Shown: in pieces, positions 37,025 to 48,445 of the stretch | Layout: every line of letters begins with the position of its first letter | Position numbering within the stretch: position 1 is the first letter of the stretch | The notes under the pieces: generated by a model | The model's database searches: none | What the model was told of the DNA's origin: nothing | The model's input: the letters and a program-made list of their open reading frames with translations, nothing else | DNA from: Charina bottae | Lineage: Eukaryota > Chordata > Lepidosauria > Squamata > Charinaidae | Assembly: GCA_023362775.1 (NCBI GenBank) | Contig: JALMGJ010000013.1 | Coordinates: 28,002,274-28,066,273, forward strand | Direction of reading: 5' to 3' | Length of the DNA: 64,000 nt | Position numbers and translations under genes: made by a program

Positions 37025-39552
37025 AGGCAAAGCTCCAAGAAACCAGCAGCTCTGAGAGATGCAAATACTGTAGGCCTGGTTAATTTGGCTGCAGTCAGTG
37101 CCTGGAGAAGAAGGGCCCCTGAGAGAGAGAGTGGATAAGGCAGGAATGCAAGGAATGCAGGGGGATCCAAGCCATGCATCTCCAATTTTCCCCAGCTGGG
37201 AGCACGAAAGGCAGAGACACACCAGCTGGAGGAACACTTTTTAACACTTCCATTCATCTCACAGAGCTTGTACCTCTTAGCTCACAGTTCATCTTCCTCA
37301 CGCTGTGGATCTCGAGGGGACTTAAAATTCCAATAGAAGAGAATAACTAAGCCACCCAAGGGGACTTGAAATTCACTTCCTTTGTACTCAGAGGATCATT
37401 CGTTGTACAATTGGATTGCCTCTGGTGGATGTGCCGCACCCCACGCTGTGATCGGCATTCGACACACAGCACAGCAGTAGAAGAACGAGGTGGTGGAGAG
37501 ACCGGCCACGAACAATGGCCCGTTTAGTCCAGTCCAGCTTAGACCAACCAGTAGCAGCCCAGGCTTTGGGCAGGGGCCTCCCCAGAATGGCCAAGGGTGA
37601 CCCTGACAACCCCCTCCTCCTCTGCCCCTGAGCTGCAGGTGTGGGAGGGATCTCTGCAGGTGCGGAGAAGTGCACAGGCAGGATGCTGCCTCCTCCAAAG
37701 CGGCCTCGGCCAGGGCCTGACTAGGGAGCTCCTCAGGCACCACCGTAAACCCAAATGAAAACAAGGACCGTTAAATACAGCCCAACAGCATTCAGGTGTC
37801 TCAACCTGCTCCCCCCTGGAAGGTTGTGAAGCCATCAAGGGCTCTCAGCAGATCCCATGCCCCCTCAAAAGCTGCACCCAGGATGGGTCTTTAAGACCAG
37901 TGTCTTTCCCCCGTTTTCACACAAACCTCCCCAGTAGAGAGTAATCATGCCAAAGGCTGCTGGCAGCAGCACTGCTTTGCCAAATAATTACTCTGGTGGT
38001 AATTAAACTGCAAGCTAACTGAGCAAGACCCTTAATTACTTCTTTACATCATTACTAGAATTACAGTGTATTCTCTCCCCTAAACACACATGTGGGATGG
38101 TGGGGTGGGTGGGAGAGAAGCAAAGTGGGACAGAACTCACAGCATTGTTACTAATTTTCATTAGCAGGGAGCAAAGCCATTAGTTAAAATTATTTAAGCA
38201 GGCTTTACTTTTTCCCAGGAGCAGCTCCTGCTGTTATAAATGAACTTTTCTCTCAGCTGCTATGGCACCAGGCCGGCTCCAACGGGCACCTGGGAAGTGT
38301 CAGTTCACCAGTCCTTCCCTTGATAAAGCAGGTACAGAGGTCGAAGGCCCAACCTAAGGGTGAGTTATCTTCTCATCCTCACTTCTCCCAAGGACAAACC
38401 TTTCATTCTTAACCAATTCACAGAAGCACAAATTAGGCACAGTAATATAAACCTATATTGACTCACCATATATCTGTATCTGTATCTATGAGTGGCAGTT
38501 TAACTATGATTTGTCTCTCTTCCTTTCCATGCCACATCCTTCCATCTCACTTGCTTTAGCTGCACAAGCTACAATACTAACCATTTGGGGCGTGAAGTGT
38601 TTAAAGTTAATTCTTGCCTATTAAAATATTTTCTGCCTGCAGCTTGCTGTTTTGACACCTGATGCTGCCACCTGTCATCTTTAGAGGTGGGGGGTTTCTT
38701 TATCCCTCAGGTGCTGCCTTCCAAACCGCTTTTCAAGGCCACAATGTAAGTTGACAGCTAAAAATAAAGACGACTTAGTTGAAGTGGGAGAAGCAGGAAT
38801 GTTAGAGGAAAATCATTAGTAACTGCAGTTATTCGTTTTAAAGGTAATTAAAGCTGATTGTAGCCAAATGCCATTCTGGATCTCAAAAACAGATGTTAAT
38901 GAACTCAGAGCAATGATATTAGCATTTTATGGAAGAAGAATCTAATAGGAAATGAGGAGTTTGAGATGTGTAAGAGTTCCTAAAAGATGAATGTCAAACA
39001 ATTCTGATCAGGGAAAAATGGAGCACCACAGAAAAAGCCAACGTAGCTATATAAAAAGTGTAGTACTAGTAAAGATATGAACACAATAAAACAGAGGAAG
39101 AAACATAGCCAAGTCTTGCGTTCCTTAGGTAGGAAAGCCAAAACAGGCTACCTGCAAAAGTCACTGAAATGTGCTTGCTTGCCAGAGGCGGCTGCTCAGG
39201 ATCCCCCCTCACCTGACCCCCGTGAGTGGGCACCTTTCCTCTTTGTTGCTCTTAACTCAAATGATCCCTCAGCAGGCTGACGGAGTTTATACCTCTCCAT
39301 GTTCATCCTTCAGCAGGATGTAGCAAAGCACCCCAAGGAGTGAGATTCCCAAACATTCTGTCCTCTACTCCCTCCAAGCAAAGCAGCAACCCAAAAGCCA
39401 CTCTGGCATGCAGGTGCCAACATCTCTGACTGACATCTGCTAGGCAAAAAAGTCTAAAATGCCACCTCCTTGAATGGTGTAACCAAGAGGCAGAGGCAGT
39501 TGAGACTTCTGTCGCACATCAGCTTACATCTGGATTTAACTGGGAGCTAGCA

Positions 39553-39703
39553 GAGGATGAGATGGTTAGATAGCATCACCGATGTAATGAACATGAATCT
39601 GAGTAAACTCCGAGAGACAGTGGAGGACAGGAAGGCCTGGCGTGCTATGGTCCATGAGGTCACGAAGAGTCGGACACGACTAAACGACTGAACAACAAAA
39701 AAA
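39553..39703 (+). mobile_element. BovB LINE 3' end, short copy
   Basis: Nearly identical to the last 150 bp of the BovB copy at 33223-33810, ending AGTCGGACACGACTAAACG and an A run. Strongly 5'-truncated. Confidence 0.85.
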
Positions 39704-39734
39704 AGCAATCCTTACTGCTGCCTCTTCTTTCACA

Positions 39735-39978
39735 GGAAATGCTTTTTTTTAAATAATTTTATTAAGAATTATATTAAACAGAAAAAACTAATACAAGAAC
39801 CTAATACAAAAATACATTGAAAAAAGAAAAAAATATTAAAGTAGTGCAGGAAAAAAATCCCCCCCCCGAAAAGGAGGAAAGAATAAGAAAAAGAAACTTC
39901 CCCCTTCATCCCTAGCAAGTATATTCAACATTAACAACTTATCACAACCAAATACATCTTCACAACGGAAATGCTTTT
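39735..39978 (-). mobile_element. L1-like retroposed fragment with poly(A) and TSD
   Basis: The insert is 39747-39966, flanked by the 12-bp repeat GGAAATGCTTTT at 39735-39746 and 39967-39978. On the plus strand it starts with a T-run and then an AT-rich stretch, so the retroposed strand is minus with a 3' poly(A). Long TSD plus poly(A) indicates L1-type mobilisation. Its source is not identified. Confidence 0.65.
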
Positions 39979-40669
39979 GAACTGGTGTTTCGAAGAGCAA
40001 GCCCAGTGTTTAAATGCAAGAAAAATTCTCAGCAGCATTATCACAAGCCTGCAGCTCCAGGAACAAAATACCTTTTTCTTATGCTGGGGGCTTAGTTCCA
40101 AAATATATCATTAAAATGATATAAGAGCAGCAGATCCAGCAGGCAATTTTATTTCTTCAAGGAAAGAAAAGGAAGACAAAGATATTTCTTCCTCCCAACA
40201 TGGGTGCATCTCGGGGCTTCTGGGCTATGTCTAGAGCTGGGTCTGTACAAGAGAATTAGGGAAGCCAACCAAGTGTTTATCCCTCTTGAATGAATGTTTC
40301 CCCATTAAATCTGGAGAGCGGGGAATGCTATTAACACGGGATTGCTTCCACCTTAACCCTTTCTTATAACTTAGAAAAAGCAACCCACAAATCCTCAGGG
40401 AAACCTTGCACCGTCTAAAAAAATATTGATTGGCTACCCCGGAGCACCCACTGACTTCTTTTTTAAAGCTCTCTCCATTTTACAAATTCCTCCGTATCCA
40501 AAGGCCTTCTAGGAGTCAGGGCGTCCCGGATGCTTCTTGGAGAGCAGCAACAAAAAATTATTCACAGCTGGAAGGGACTGGCCATGAACATTGTGGGCAT
40601 GCCTGTTATTTTTGCCAGAGGAAGGGAGAAGGAATGAAGTAGGGAGAACACTGGCAACTGCGGCTTGGG

Positions 40670-40731
40670 AACGGGGAGCCCCATTCACGAGACTTGCGGG
40701 ACGGGGAGCCCCATTCACGAGACTTGCGGGA
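40670..40731. repeat. Two exact 30-bp tandem copies
   Basis: The unit starting ACGGGGAGCCCCATTCACG is duplicated head to tail without mismatches. It sits in an otherwise unrecognised GC-richer island (about 40500-41090) with open frames on both strands. Being 30 bp, it keeps every frame. Confidence 0.85.
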
Positions 40732-41944
40732 GGGATAGGCGTCAAGGGCGAGAACTGCCTGGGCTGCATGCAGAACACAAAGCCGCCGCCATCCAGTCGC
40801 TGGCCATGGAGGCTTCTCCAACGAACGTGCCAGTTGCAGCCTGTGCTATTCCGACTACATCGATGAGCAAAAGAGGAAATAGCAGCCACAAATGTGTACG
40901 AGAAGCCATGTATTTCCTCTGGCTGGAAAACTACCCTGGTCTACCCAGTGACGAGTTCCAGAGGGTACAAAAGAAATGGGCATTAAACCTCAAAGACACT
41001 CCCCCACCCCACCCATTAATCAGGGCTAAGAATTTGTTCCAACTTGCTAGACACCAGCGCAGCTTTCAGGCGATAGTCCTCTGTTGAATTCAAGCATCTT
41101 TCAGCGAAGAGTTGATATGTACATAAAGATAATCATGGCAAGTGTCTGTGGGACAGATGGAGCATTTGCTTCTCTTCTGTATAGATGTTCGGATATGGTC
41201 TTCCATATGCTCTACAAATACCCAAAATTAGAACAGAAGGCCCTGCAGAAAAAGAGGCTCTCCATTCAGGCTTAGAATACCTTCCGTTTCTCTTTCTCCC
41301 ACTCAGACCATAACATTTTTCATTTGAAAGAGAAAAATCAAGGCGCTTCAGAAAGGTTTGAAAAAAGTGGCACATACAATAATAGAGCAGTTCATTTCTT
41401 CATCAGCTTGTCTTCTGAAATACTAGCATTCTGATTTGTCCTCAATAAACTAAGCTCTCTTCTCTTACTCCGTTTCTATCTCTATCGTTAATTTAGAATC
41501 TGTGGGAATAAGAGGTGCACTGGATGCAGTTTCACAACTGAAGAATTAGCGGGCAGGAGACAGAAAAGATTTCCCCACTGGAACACTTCCAGATGGATTG
41601 GATTTCCATTCCTGTAATCTTTTAGTCAGCAGTCTGGCGATCATAGGAGCTGAAGTTAAATCTCTCTGGATTTCTGTTCCATGAAATGTTCCTTCTTGGA
41701 TCAGCCTTGTATTGTCCCTTTTTAAAGAGCCCTGTAGCCAAATCTGTTCAATCCAGAATGCCAACAACTGTAGCCAACGTATTAAACAAAAAATAAACTG
41801 ATAGTAATCTACAATTTCTGCTATTTGCCCCCCTACCCTTATGTACAACTGTATGCTATTTTTTAAAGCCTATAATCAGAAAGAGTCAGAGTCTAAATTT
41901 TTGGCTTATATAATTTTACTTTTCATTATAAAATAATTAGGGGT

Positions 41945-42070
41945 GGTGGATTTATTTAAACAGAATAGAGAACTATTCTGGGGAATAGATTTTTTTTTGT
42001 ATTAATATTGGATGGTAGATTTATTTAAACAGAATAGAGAACAGGAATAGATTTTTTTTGCATTAATATT
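41945..42070. repeat. Imperfect tandem duplication (about 60 bp unit)
   Basis: GATTTATTTAAACAGAATAG through GTATTAATATT at 41945-42009 is repeated at 42014-42070, with an internal deletion of about 8 nt and a few substitutions. Confidence 0.85.
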
Positions 42071-43194
42071 CAAGTTTATTTGAGGCACAAATGACTGTAT
42101 GCACCTTAGCAGGCTTACCCCCTTACTTGCTCTTTTCATTAATTGAAAAAGCCTAAACACCGAACTTGCATAATCAGAATCTTCCCAGGATTTGGAATAA
42201 GGCAAGACAACTCCTGCTTGCCATCTTCTAGCTGGCCCTAGATGGAGAAGGGGCTTGGTTATGATCAAGGACCAAGAATCCCCTACTAACAGGTTTTAAA
42301 AACAATTTCTAGTCTTTATAGATAAATGCAAAACAAAGGTATTTAGAAAATACCTTGGAGGAAAAAATATGTTTTTTTAATCCCACACAAAACCTCAGGT
42401 AATACTTGAAAAAACCCCATGTAGGCAGGTCTGTCTCACCACTGAACTACAAATGCTCCAACTCACTTGGAGTGTTTTTCAAATCCTCATCCACAGATTC
42501 AAGATACAAAGAACAATGTATTTAGACAACCAGCAAGTTTGTTCTGTTACCAGAAGTTGAGCAATTTATTTAGGACACTGCTTCGATTAACTAATGCTTT
42601 CTTTTATTGGCAAAAGAAAAGTATATCCTTGCTGGCTTTCAGAACATAGTGACTTTTTTCCAGGCTACCAAGGCTATTTGTATGTCTTTTCCCACACCAG
42701 GCCTCCATCTGAACTTTGAAATCAAATATCTATCTGAGATTTTTGAAAAAGTCTCCTTTGAAATGAGGTTGACTACTAGGCCAAGAATTGTAACTTTTTT
42801 AAAAAAAAAATAATGAAGCAGTATGTTTCTAAAGTTTGAAAGGAAAGAACTCTTAATTTCTGAGAGAAAAAAATAAGTGCTAAATGAACGTTCTTCCCTA
42901 TTTAAATGCAGTAAGTACAAATTGGCAACAGTGTCTCATATCTCCTCTTGAATCTTTCCAAATTTAGTAACTGTTTAATCTTCTGCTTCTTTGGGCTTTC
43001 TTTTCCTTGTTTCCTTGAAGAGGAATCCTAGTTTCTTTTGAAGTGATTCCAAGTTTATAATGAGACACACAAGAATCATCTCATCAGAATAAGGCCAACA
43101 GCTAGAGATCAGTTTTTAGCTAGATAAGTCATTTTCTGAAACATTTTGGACTGCTTCTGAACCTGTCAGTATGACCAGTTATCCTGGGGTACAA

Positions 43195-43546
43195 ACCTAA
43201 ATTCAAGTTTGTAGCTTGAATCATGTCAACTGGATTTCTGTTTTCTCATTGGAAACGTTTCGCTCCTTATCCAAGGAGCTTCTTCAGTCTGAGCAAAGTT
43301 TGTAAGGGAATCCTTAAATATGTTTCTAGGTAGCTGTGTGACCTTACACCTGGGGCTAGGTCATGGTTGTATTGAGATGTTATTTTAAGTCCTTTTATCA
43401 TCTAAAGGAGGACCGTTAAGATCACCATGCTGCTGTTGAGCTTGTGAAATGGTCTTAATCTTCCTAGGCACAGAAGACAGAGCTCCTTGGATAAGAGACA
43501 TTTCCACCTGGATGACTGAGAACCTTCATCGACCTAAATTCAAGTT
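43195..43546 (+). mobile_element. Penelope-like element fragment, asymmetric inverted copy with TSDs
   Basis: The element is 43210-43531, flanked by the 15-bp repeat ACCTAAATTCAAGTT at 43195-43209 and 43532-43546. A long antisense arm (about 273 bp, from TGTAGCTTGAATCATG) is joined to a very short sense arm (AGCTCCTTGGATAAG) and then the family tail ending GAGAACCTTCATCGAC. There is no endonuclease sequence. It lies in the large PAK4 intron. Confidence 0.85.
43257..43287 (-). ncRNA. Hammerhead-like motif in PLE copy
   Basis: Minus strand: CTGAAGA, stem GCTCCTT/AAGGAGC with loop GGAT, then GAAAC. It is identical in layout to the motif at 6712-6742, with the same extra A before the stem. Confidence 0.35.
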
Positions 43547-43874
43547 GTTTTTGTTGACATGTTCAAGGAATAAATCAGAGGCTGAAAGAACTGAGAAACA
43601 ATCACCTCCTGGCAAGACAAAACTTGTCTTTATACTGATCTTTATAAACAAAATGTTTGACTCACCTTGTATATAACAAGAAAAAAATGGTATTGGTGTC
43701 TTTGGAGTATAGAATTCAGAACAGTTTCATAAATGAGCATTAGTATATGACCAAGTCATTCAGAAATTCCTTATTAGCACAGACAGAGGTTGCAGCTCAC
43801 AACCTCAAGCACACAGATGACCCTTAACTAGGAAAGTGAGCCCACACAAATGTATGGAGCAGGGCGTGGCCTGC

Positions 43875-44690
43875 TTTGTTGTTTATTCGTTCAGTCGCTT
43901 CCGACTCTTCGTGACTTCATGGACCAGCCCACGCCAGAGCTTCCTGTCTGCCGTCGCCACCCCCAGCTCCCCCACGGCCGAGTCCGTCACCTCCAGAATA
44001 TCATCCATCCATCTTGCCCTTGGTCGGCCCCTCTTCCTTTTGCCTTCCACTTTCCCTAGCATCAGCTTCTTCTCCAGGGTATCCTGTCTTCTCATTACGT
44101 GGCCAAAGTACTTCAGTTTTGCCTTTAATATCATTCCCTCAAGTGAGCAGTCTGGCTTTATTTCCTGGAGTATGGACTGGTTTGATCTTCTTGCAGTCCA
44201 AGGCACTCTCAGAATTTTCCTCCAACACCACAGTTCAAAAGCATCTATCTTCCTTTGCTCAGCCTTCCTTATGGTCCAGCTCTCATAGCCATAGGTTACT
44301 AACGGGAATACCATTGTTTTAACTATGCGGACGTTTGTCGTCAGTGTGATGTCTCTGCTCTTAAATATTTTATCAAGATTTGTCATTGCTCTCCTCCCAA
44401 GAAGTAGCCGTCTTCTGATTTCCTGGCTGCAGTCAGCGTCTGCAGTAATCTTTGCACCTAGAAATACAAAGTCTGCCACTGCCTCCACGTTTTCTCCCTC
44501 TATTTGCCAGTCATCAATCAAGCTGGTTGCCGTAATCTTGGTTTTTTTGAGGTTTAACTGTAACCCAGCTTTTGCACTTTCTTCTTTCACCTCCGTCATA
44601 AGGCTCCTCAGCTCCTCCTCACTTACAGATGCAAAAATCTTACTCTGGGCAAGCTTTTCCCTGAAAAATATCACCTCTGTCATTCATGTT
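43875..44690 (-). mobile_element. RTE-type LINE, 5'-truncated with 266-codon open frame
   Basis: The minus-strand frame 44683-43883 encodes an RTE ORF2 C-terminus: GLQLNLKKTKI, LGAKITADADCSQEIRRR, KSRDITLTTNVRIVKTMVFP, YGYESWTIRKAEQRKIDAF, GKVEGKRKRGRPRARWMDD and VHEVTKSRKRLNE. It differs from the BovB copies at 33.2 and 39.5 kb in its last 60 residues, so it is a second subfamily, also present at 18627 and 56473. No stop codon interrupts the fragment, which suggests a young copy. Confidence 0.9.
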
Positions 44691-45302
44691 TTAATCCCTT
44701 TCTTCCAAGACTTTTATCTGCCTGAGCATTCTGAGATTACATTTATAGAACCACAAGATCTAGAAGCATCTACTTTAAAACTTCACACATAGCCTTCAAC
44801 AAAATGTTGCAAAGTAGGCTTCCAAACATTTAGACAGGTCTTCTTCCAGGATACAATATTTTATGCAGGACAAAATATCAGCTAGCTACATCCCGTAGCC
44901 ACTTTGGTTTCTTTTGGACAGAGAGGCTTCTAAAGTGTAGGAGCTGAACTTCTGCAGCCCTTAAATTTCTCTGACCTACTGACAGGCATGCCTATCTTCT
45001 AGGCATTAATAGTGCTATTTTGGTTACAATCAGAAATTGAGTTTGCAGTTTATAAATGCGATGAAAAGAGATTCACTTCAAACCCATGAACCAAAAGTAA
45101 ATACTTGAAAGCGAAGAGGCTTATGGACTGATGATCTTGTCAGCTTGCCTGGATAGAGAGAACCTAAACAGCCCAAAGGGTCAGCATTTAGAAAAAGACA
45201 GGCTTAGCCTTCGTAGCTCACACAGGAACAGCCCCACTCCCGCAATTCAAGGGCCCTCTGCTGACACTGGACTGAGCCCCCCTGATTTTCCATCTGTGAT
45301 TA

Positions 45303-45324
45303 TGATGATGATGATGATGATGAT
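45303..45324. repeat. (TGA)n microsatellite
   Basis: A trinucleotide ATG/TGA run. Confidence 0.9.
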
Positions 45325-45779
45325 AATTTAAACTCATACCGTATGCCGACTTACTCCCAGTGACTCTGCGCAGTTTGCAAATTCTTAAAATGTTTAAAAA
45401 CAAGGAAACAACAACAAAGAATGAAAACGGAAGAAATGACAAAAACAGATGGGAACAAAGAAAAACGGGGGCGTTAACCACCCTTGCCAAAGGCCTAGAT
45501 AGTGATTAAAGCAAATCATGGCTTAACGTATGCTGTGAACCCGGCTTGAAGCTCAATGGTGAGAAAAGCAAACTCCACGGGAAACCACGGTAGAAATATA
45601 GAAATGGAAAAAAAGAGACAAGCAGCTGCCCGGATCACCTCTCCACAAACGGCGTCTTGATGCCCCCGTGGTCAAAACTACTACTGAAAAGCAGTGTTCT
45701 CCCTCAACCCAAAACTCCAAACTCTGCTCCGGCTTGAGGCTTTTCTACAGAGCGTGGCGGTCTCCGGCCTTCCACGATG

Positions 45780-47030
45780 GAAGTCCGGAGATTTCGCTGC
45801 CGGAGAGCCCTGGGCTGCTCGACCCGACCCGACCCGACCCGACCCGACCCGACGCTGCACCGGCTCCATCCCCACGACCGGAGGGGCAGCGAGGAAAACG
45901 CCCGTGGACTGGAACGGCCCCGTGGGCTGCTCCCTCCCTCCTCCTCGGGCACAACCGCCTCCCCGCCCCACGCGCATTCAATGCACCTAATGGATTTAGC
46001 CTCGTGCTTCCAATGCCCCTTCGCCACCGAACGGGGCACCTGCGCAGCTTACCGCGCCGCCCCCTCCCCGCAGAGCGCCCAGGCAGTCCTTCCCAGGGCA
46101 GCCTGCAGCTCGGGGATCTCCGGGTGGTCCCCCATCCACACGCCGCCGGGTCCGCTCTGCCCTTTGACCCGTCCGTGCCTGAGGGCGAGGGAGGCCGGCC
46201 CGGGCAGTCGCGAAGCCCCATTTCCCGCCGGAAGGGGCGCCTGCTTCGGCTGAAACTTCGGGAGGCCCCGGAGGCGGCAAGAGGCGTGCTGCTGTCCTAC
46301 CGAGGGACCGCCCGCCCGCCCGGTGCGCTCGCCCACCTGCCTGCTAGCCCGCCTCCCCGGCGGCGCCGCTGTTTGGCGTTCCACAGCCGCCGCCTCGCAG
46401 GCCGGTCGCGGTCCGCCTCACGACCAGGACGACGACGCCATCTTGGGAGCCGGCCAAGCCGCGGCCGGGCAACATCCGGGGAATAGCGCCGCCCCGTCGC
46501 CTGGCGACAGTCCCCCGCCCCTCGAAGGCAACCGAGGCGACCGGAAGGAGGCGGCTCGCTTCTGATTAGGCAATGGCGGCCCGGAGCGCCCCAGGAGCCG
46601 CCTCCCATTGGCCGAACGGGGTGAGGAGGGGAGAAGGGGGCGAATGGCTGGGCGGCGAGCGTTGATCGGCGGGGGGGCTTCACTGCGGCGGCGGCCGGAG
46701 AGCGGCGGTGCTGCGGAGCCGCCACGGCCAGCCTGTTCCGGCCAGCAAAGCAGAGCCGCCGGGGAGCCTTTCTTTCAGGCCCGGCTGCGAGTGGCCTGCT
46801 CGCTTCTGCGCTCTTGGCGCATTTCCCGCGTGTTGCAGCGAGAGCAAAGGCGATGCTGCGGTAGACTGCCACGGGAGGGGAGGCTCGGCCGCTGCTGAGC
46901 CCCAGCCGCCCTTGAGCGGCTCCCCGCCCGCAGTGAGCGAGGCGAGGCGAGGCGAGGCGGTGCGGCCCGAACCCGCGGGACATCCCGGGTCCGAGGGGGA
47001 AGGAGCCCCGCCGAGCGACTCCGGGAGGTA
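45780..47030 (-). promoter_or_regulatory. PAK4: CpG island, probable PAK4 promoter
   Basis: Very GC- and CpG-rich with dense open frames on both strands, as expected of a CpG island. On the minus strand CAAGATGGCG (46436-46445) fits a YY1 site, which usually sits just downstream of start sites, and an inverted CCAAT box (CCATTGG, 46605-46611) lies about 160 bp upstream. This places the PAK4 start near 46450-46480. A plus-strand divergent transcript is possible: the sequence GGGAG before GTAACG at 47027 looks like a splice donor. Inference from sequence only. Confidence 0.6.
45821..45853. repeat. (GACCC)n pentanucleotide in CpG island
   Basis: Six GACCC units in tandem. On the PAK4 strand they read (GGGTC)n, just downstream of the inferred start site. 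Confidence 0.9.
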
Positions 47031-47640
47031 ACGTGGAGGATCTCGTGCCCAGCTCGTCCAGTCTGCTGGGCGGCAACGCAGGAGGTTGCCCCTGCTCCTT
47101 CCGGGTCTTTCTCAACCTCGTGGTCTCTCATCCGAATACCAAGCAGGTTAGATCCCCCCAGCTTTAGAGCCGAGGACCCCCACTGCTGCCACAGCTTCCC
47201 TGCTTGGAAGAACCAACGGGACATGGAGACAGCAGCTGCCTTCCCCCTAGAGCTTTGCTGGCTGGGGAATTCTGGGAGTTGAAGTCCACCCATCTTAAAG
47301 TGGCCAAGGTTGAGAAACACCACTCTAGGGGATGGCAGCTCAAGTTCCCTCCTCGTCATAGTTTCGCTCTTCTCCCCCGCTGCCAGCCAAGCCTGTTTTC
47401 AAGGCTTTCGGTGTGTCTTTGTAAGACATGTCCATTTCGGTATTTTGTTGACGTTTGTGCCCTGCGTGAGCCTGGCCCCATTCCTTTGGTGAACAACCGG
47501 TTTCCATTAAGAAGCACAACTGACAATTTTCCAAACGGGAAATTTCATCCTACACCAATCTGAGCAGATACTTATAAAAATAACCGTCTGAGAAGTTGGA
47601 TTTAAAAATAAAGGCTTTTTCCTGCCTGCCCTTATTTCCG
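47031..47640. other. ACP7-PAK4 intergenic interval
   Basis: Short interval between the CpG island and the inferred end of ACP7. Apart from the half hairpin MITE at 47258-47320, nothing is recognised. Confidence 0.5.
47258..47320. mobile_element. Hairpin MITE, half copy
   Basis: Matches one arm of the palindromic MITE seen in full at 62943-63049 (GGGGAATTCTGGGAGTTGAA and CATCTTAAAGTGGCCAAGG). Confidence 0.7.
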
Positions 47641-47643
47641 ACT

Positions 47644-47678
47644 TTTATTCAAGTAATGATTTGCCTAAAATCTTTATT
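47644..47678 (-). terminator. ACP7: Candidate poly(A) signals of ACP7
   Basis: Two AATAAA hexamers on the minus strand (47678-47673 and 47649-47644), about 770-800 nt after the ACP7 stop codon, with an AT-rich surrounding. They fit a 3' UTR of about 0.8 kb. Not verified by transcripts. Confidence 0.4.
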
Positions 47679-48445
47679 GCTGCAGTAAAACTTAGCATCC
47701 CACAGTTCTGTGGGTACCCGTGATTCGTATTGCCCTTGGAACAGCCCTTGTCCAATCAGCCATCCTCCCAGCTTTGGACTGCAATCCGTAATTTACTATT
47801 AGCTGTCTGATGATTATGAGGGTTGTATCCAAAACCTCTGGTGAGCAGCATGCAAGGGAAAGCTGCCTCGGAGCCCTTCAGGAGGGTTCACAGCAGGCCA
47901 CCAAACCCTACACATTTTATATGCGGTCTATAAACAATACCTTTTTTAGCTGTCCATCGCACTCACATAAAACAGCTGAATCAAATCCTCACCTCAGTTC
48001 TAATATTGTTAAACAGCTGTCTGAGAGGAAGACATGGAAAGGGGTGAATTAAAGAACAACAGAGATTTATATGCTTCGTGGTAGAAGATGTGAGCACTGC
48101 AGGCAGAAAGCAGATTCCTATCAGTGTTAAGATACTCCGCCCTCAGCACCCAACTTGCACTAGGGACACGAGAACACACTATTGCTCTCTCAAGCTAACC
48201 CTAAATTCAGGATGGACAGACAGACAAGTCCGGGGGGCATTGGGAAAGGCAAGAGGGCAGCTGAAGCCCCACCATTGAAGCTCCCCCTCTTCTTCCCATG
48301 GGTCGGGGTCACCATCTTGACTCTTTGACCCCCTCCGCAGACGGGGAAAGGATCTCCATATCTGAGCCAGAGAGCACCAGTCTGCCAGTCTGCCATGGAA
48401 GCTGCTGGGTCTACGATGTCTTCTCAGGGCTCCCGGCATAGAGCG

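Larger units (their letters stand above)
15640..46430 (-). other. PAK4: Large first intron(s) of PAK4
   Basis: About 31 kb between the first coding exon and the CpG island at 45.8-47.0 kb. I found no protein-coding gene in it. It holds SINE, LINE, L1-like and PLE insertions listed separately, microsatellites, local duplications and AT-rich blocks. The stretches about 15.7-17.5, 23.0-30.3 and 31.7-33.2 kb show no recognised element beyond the listed repeats. Noncoding 5' UTR exons may be present but cannot be placed by eye. Confidence 0.6.

Noticed and set aside
45668..47115. Two 272-codon frames on opposite strands at 45668-46486 (+) and 46297-47115 (-)
   Set aside because: Both sit in the CpG island, overlap each other and have low-complexity translations containing the GACCC repeat; not credible proteins.
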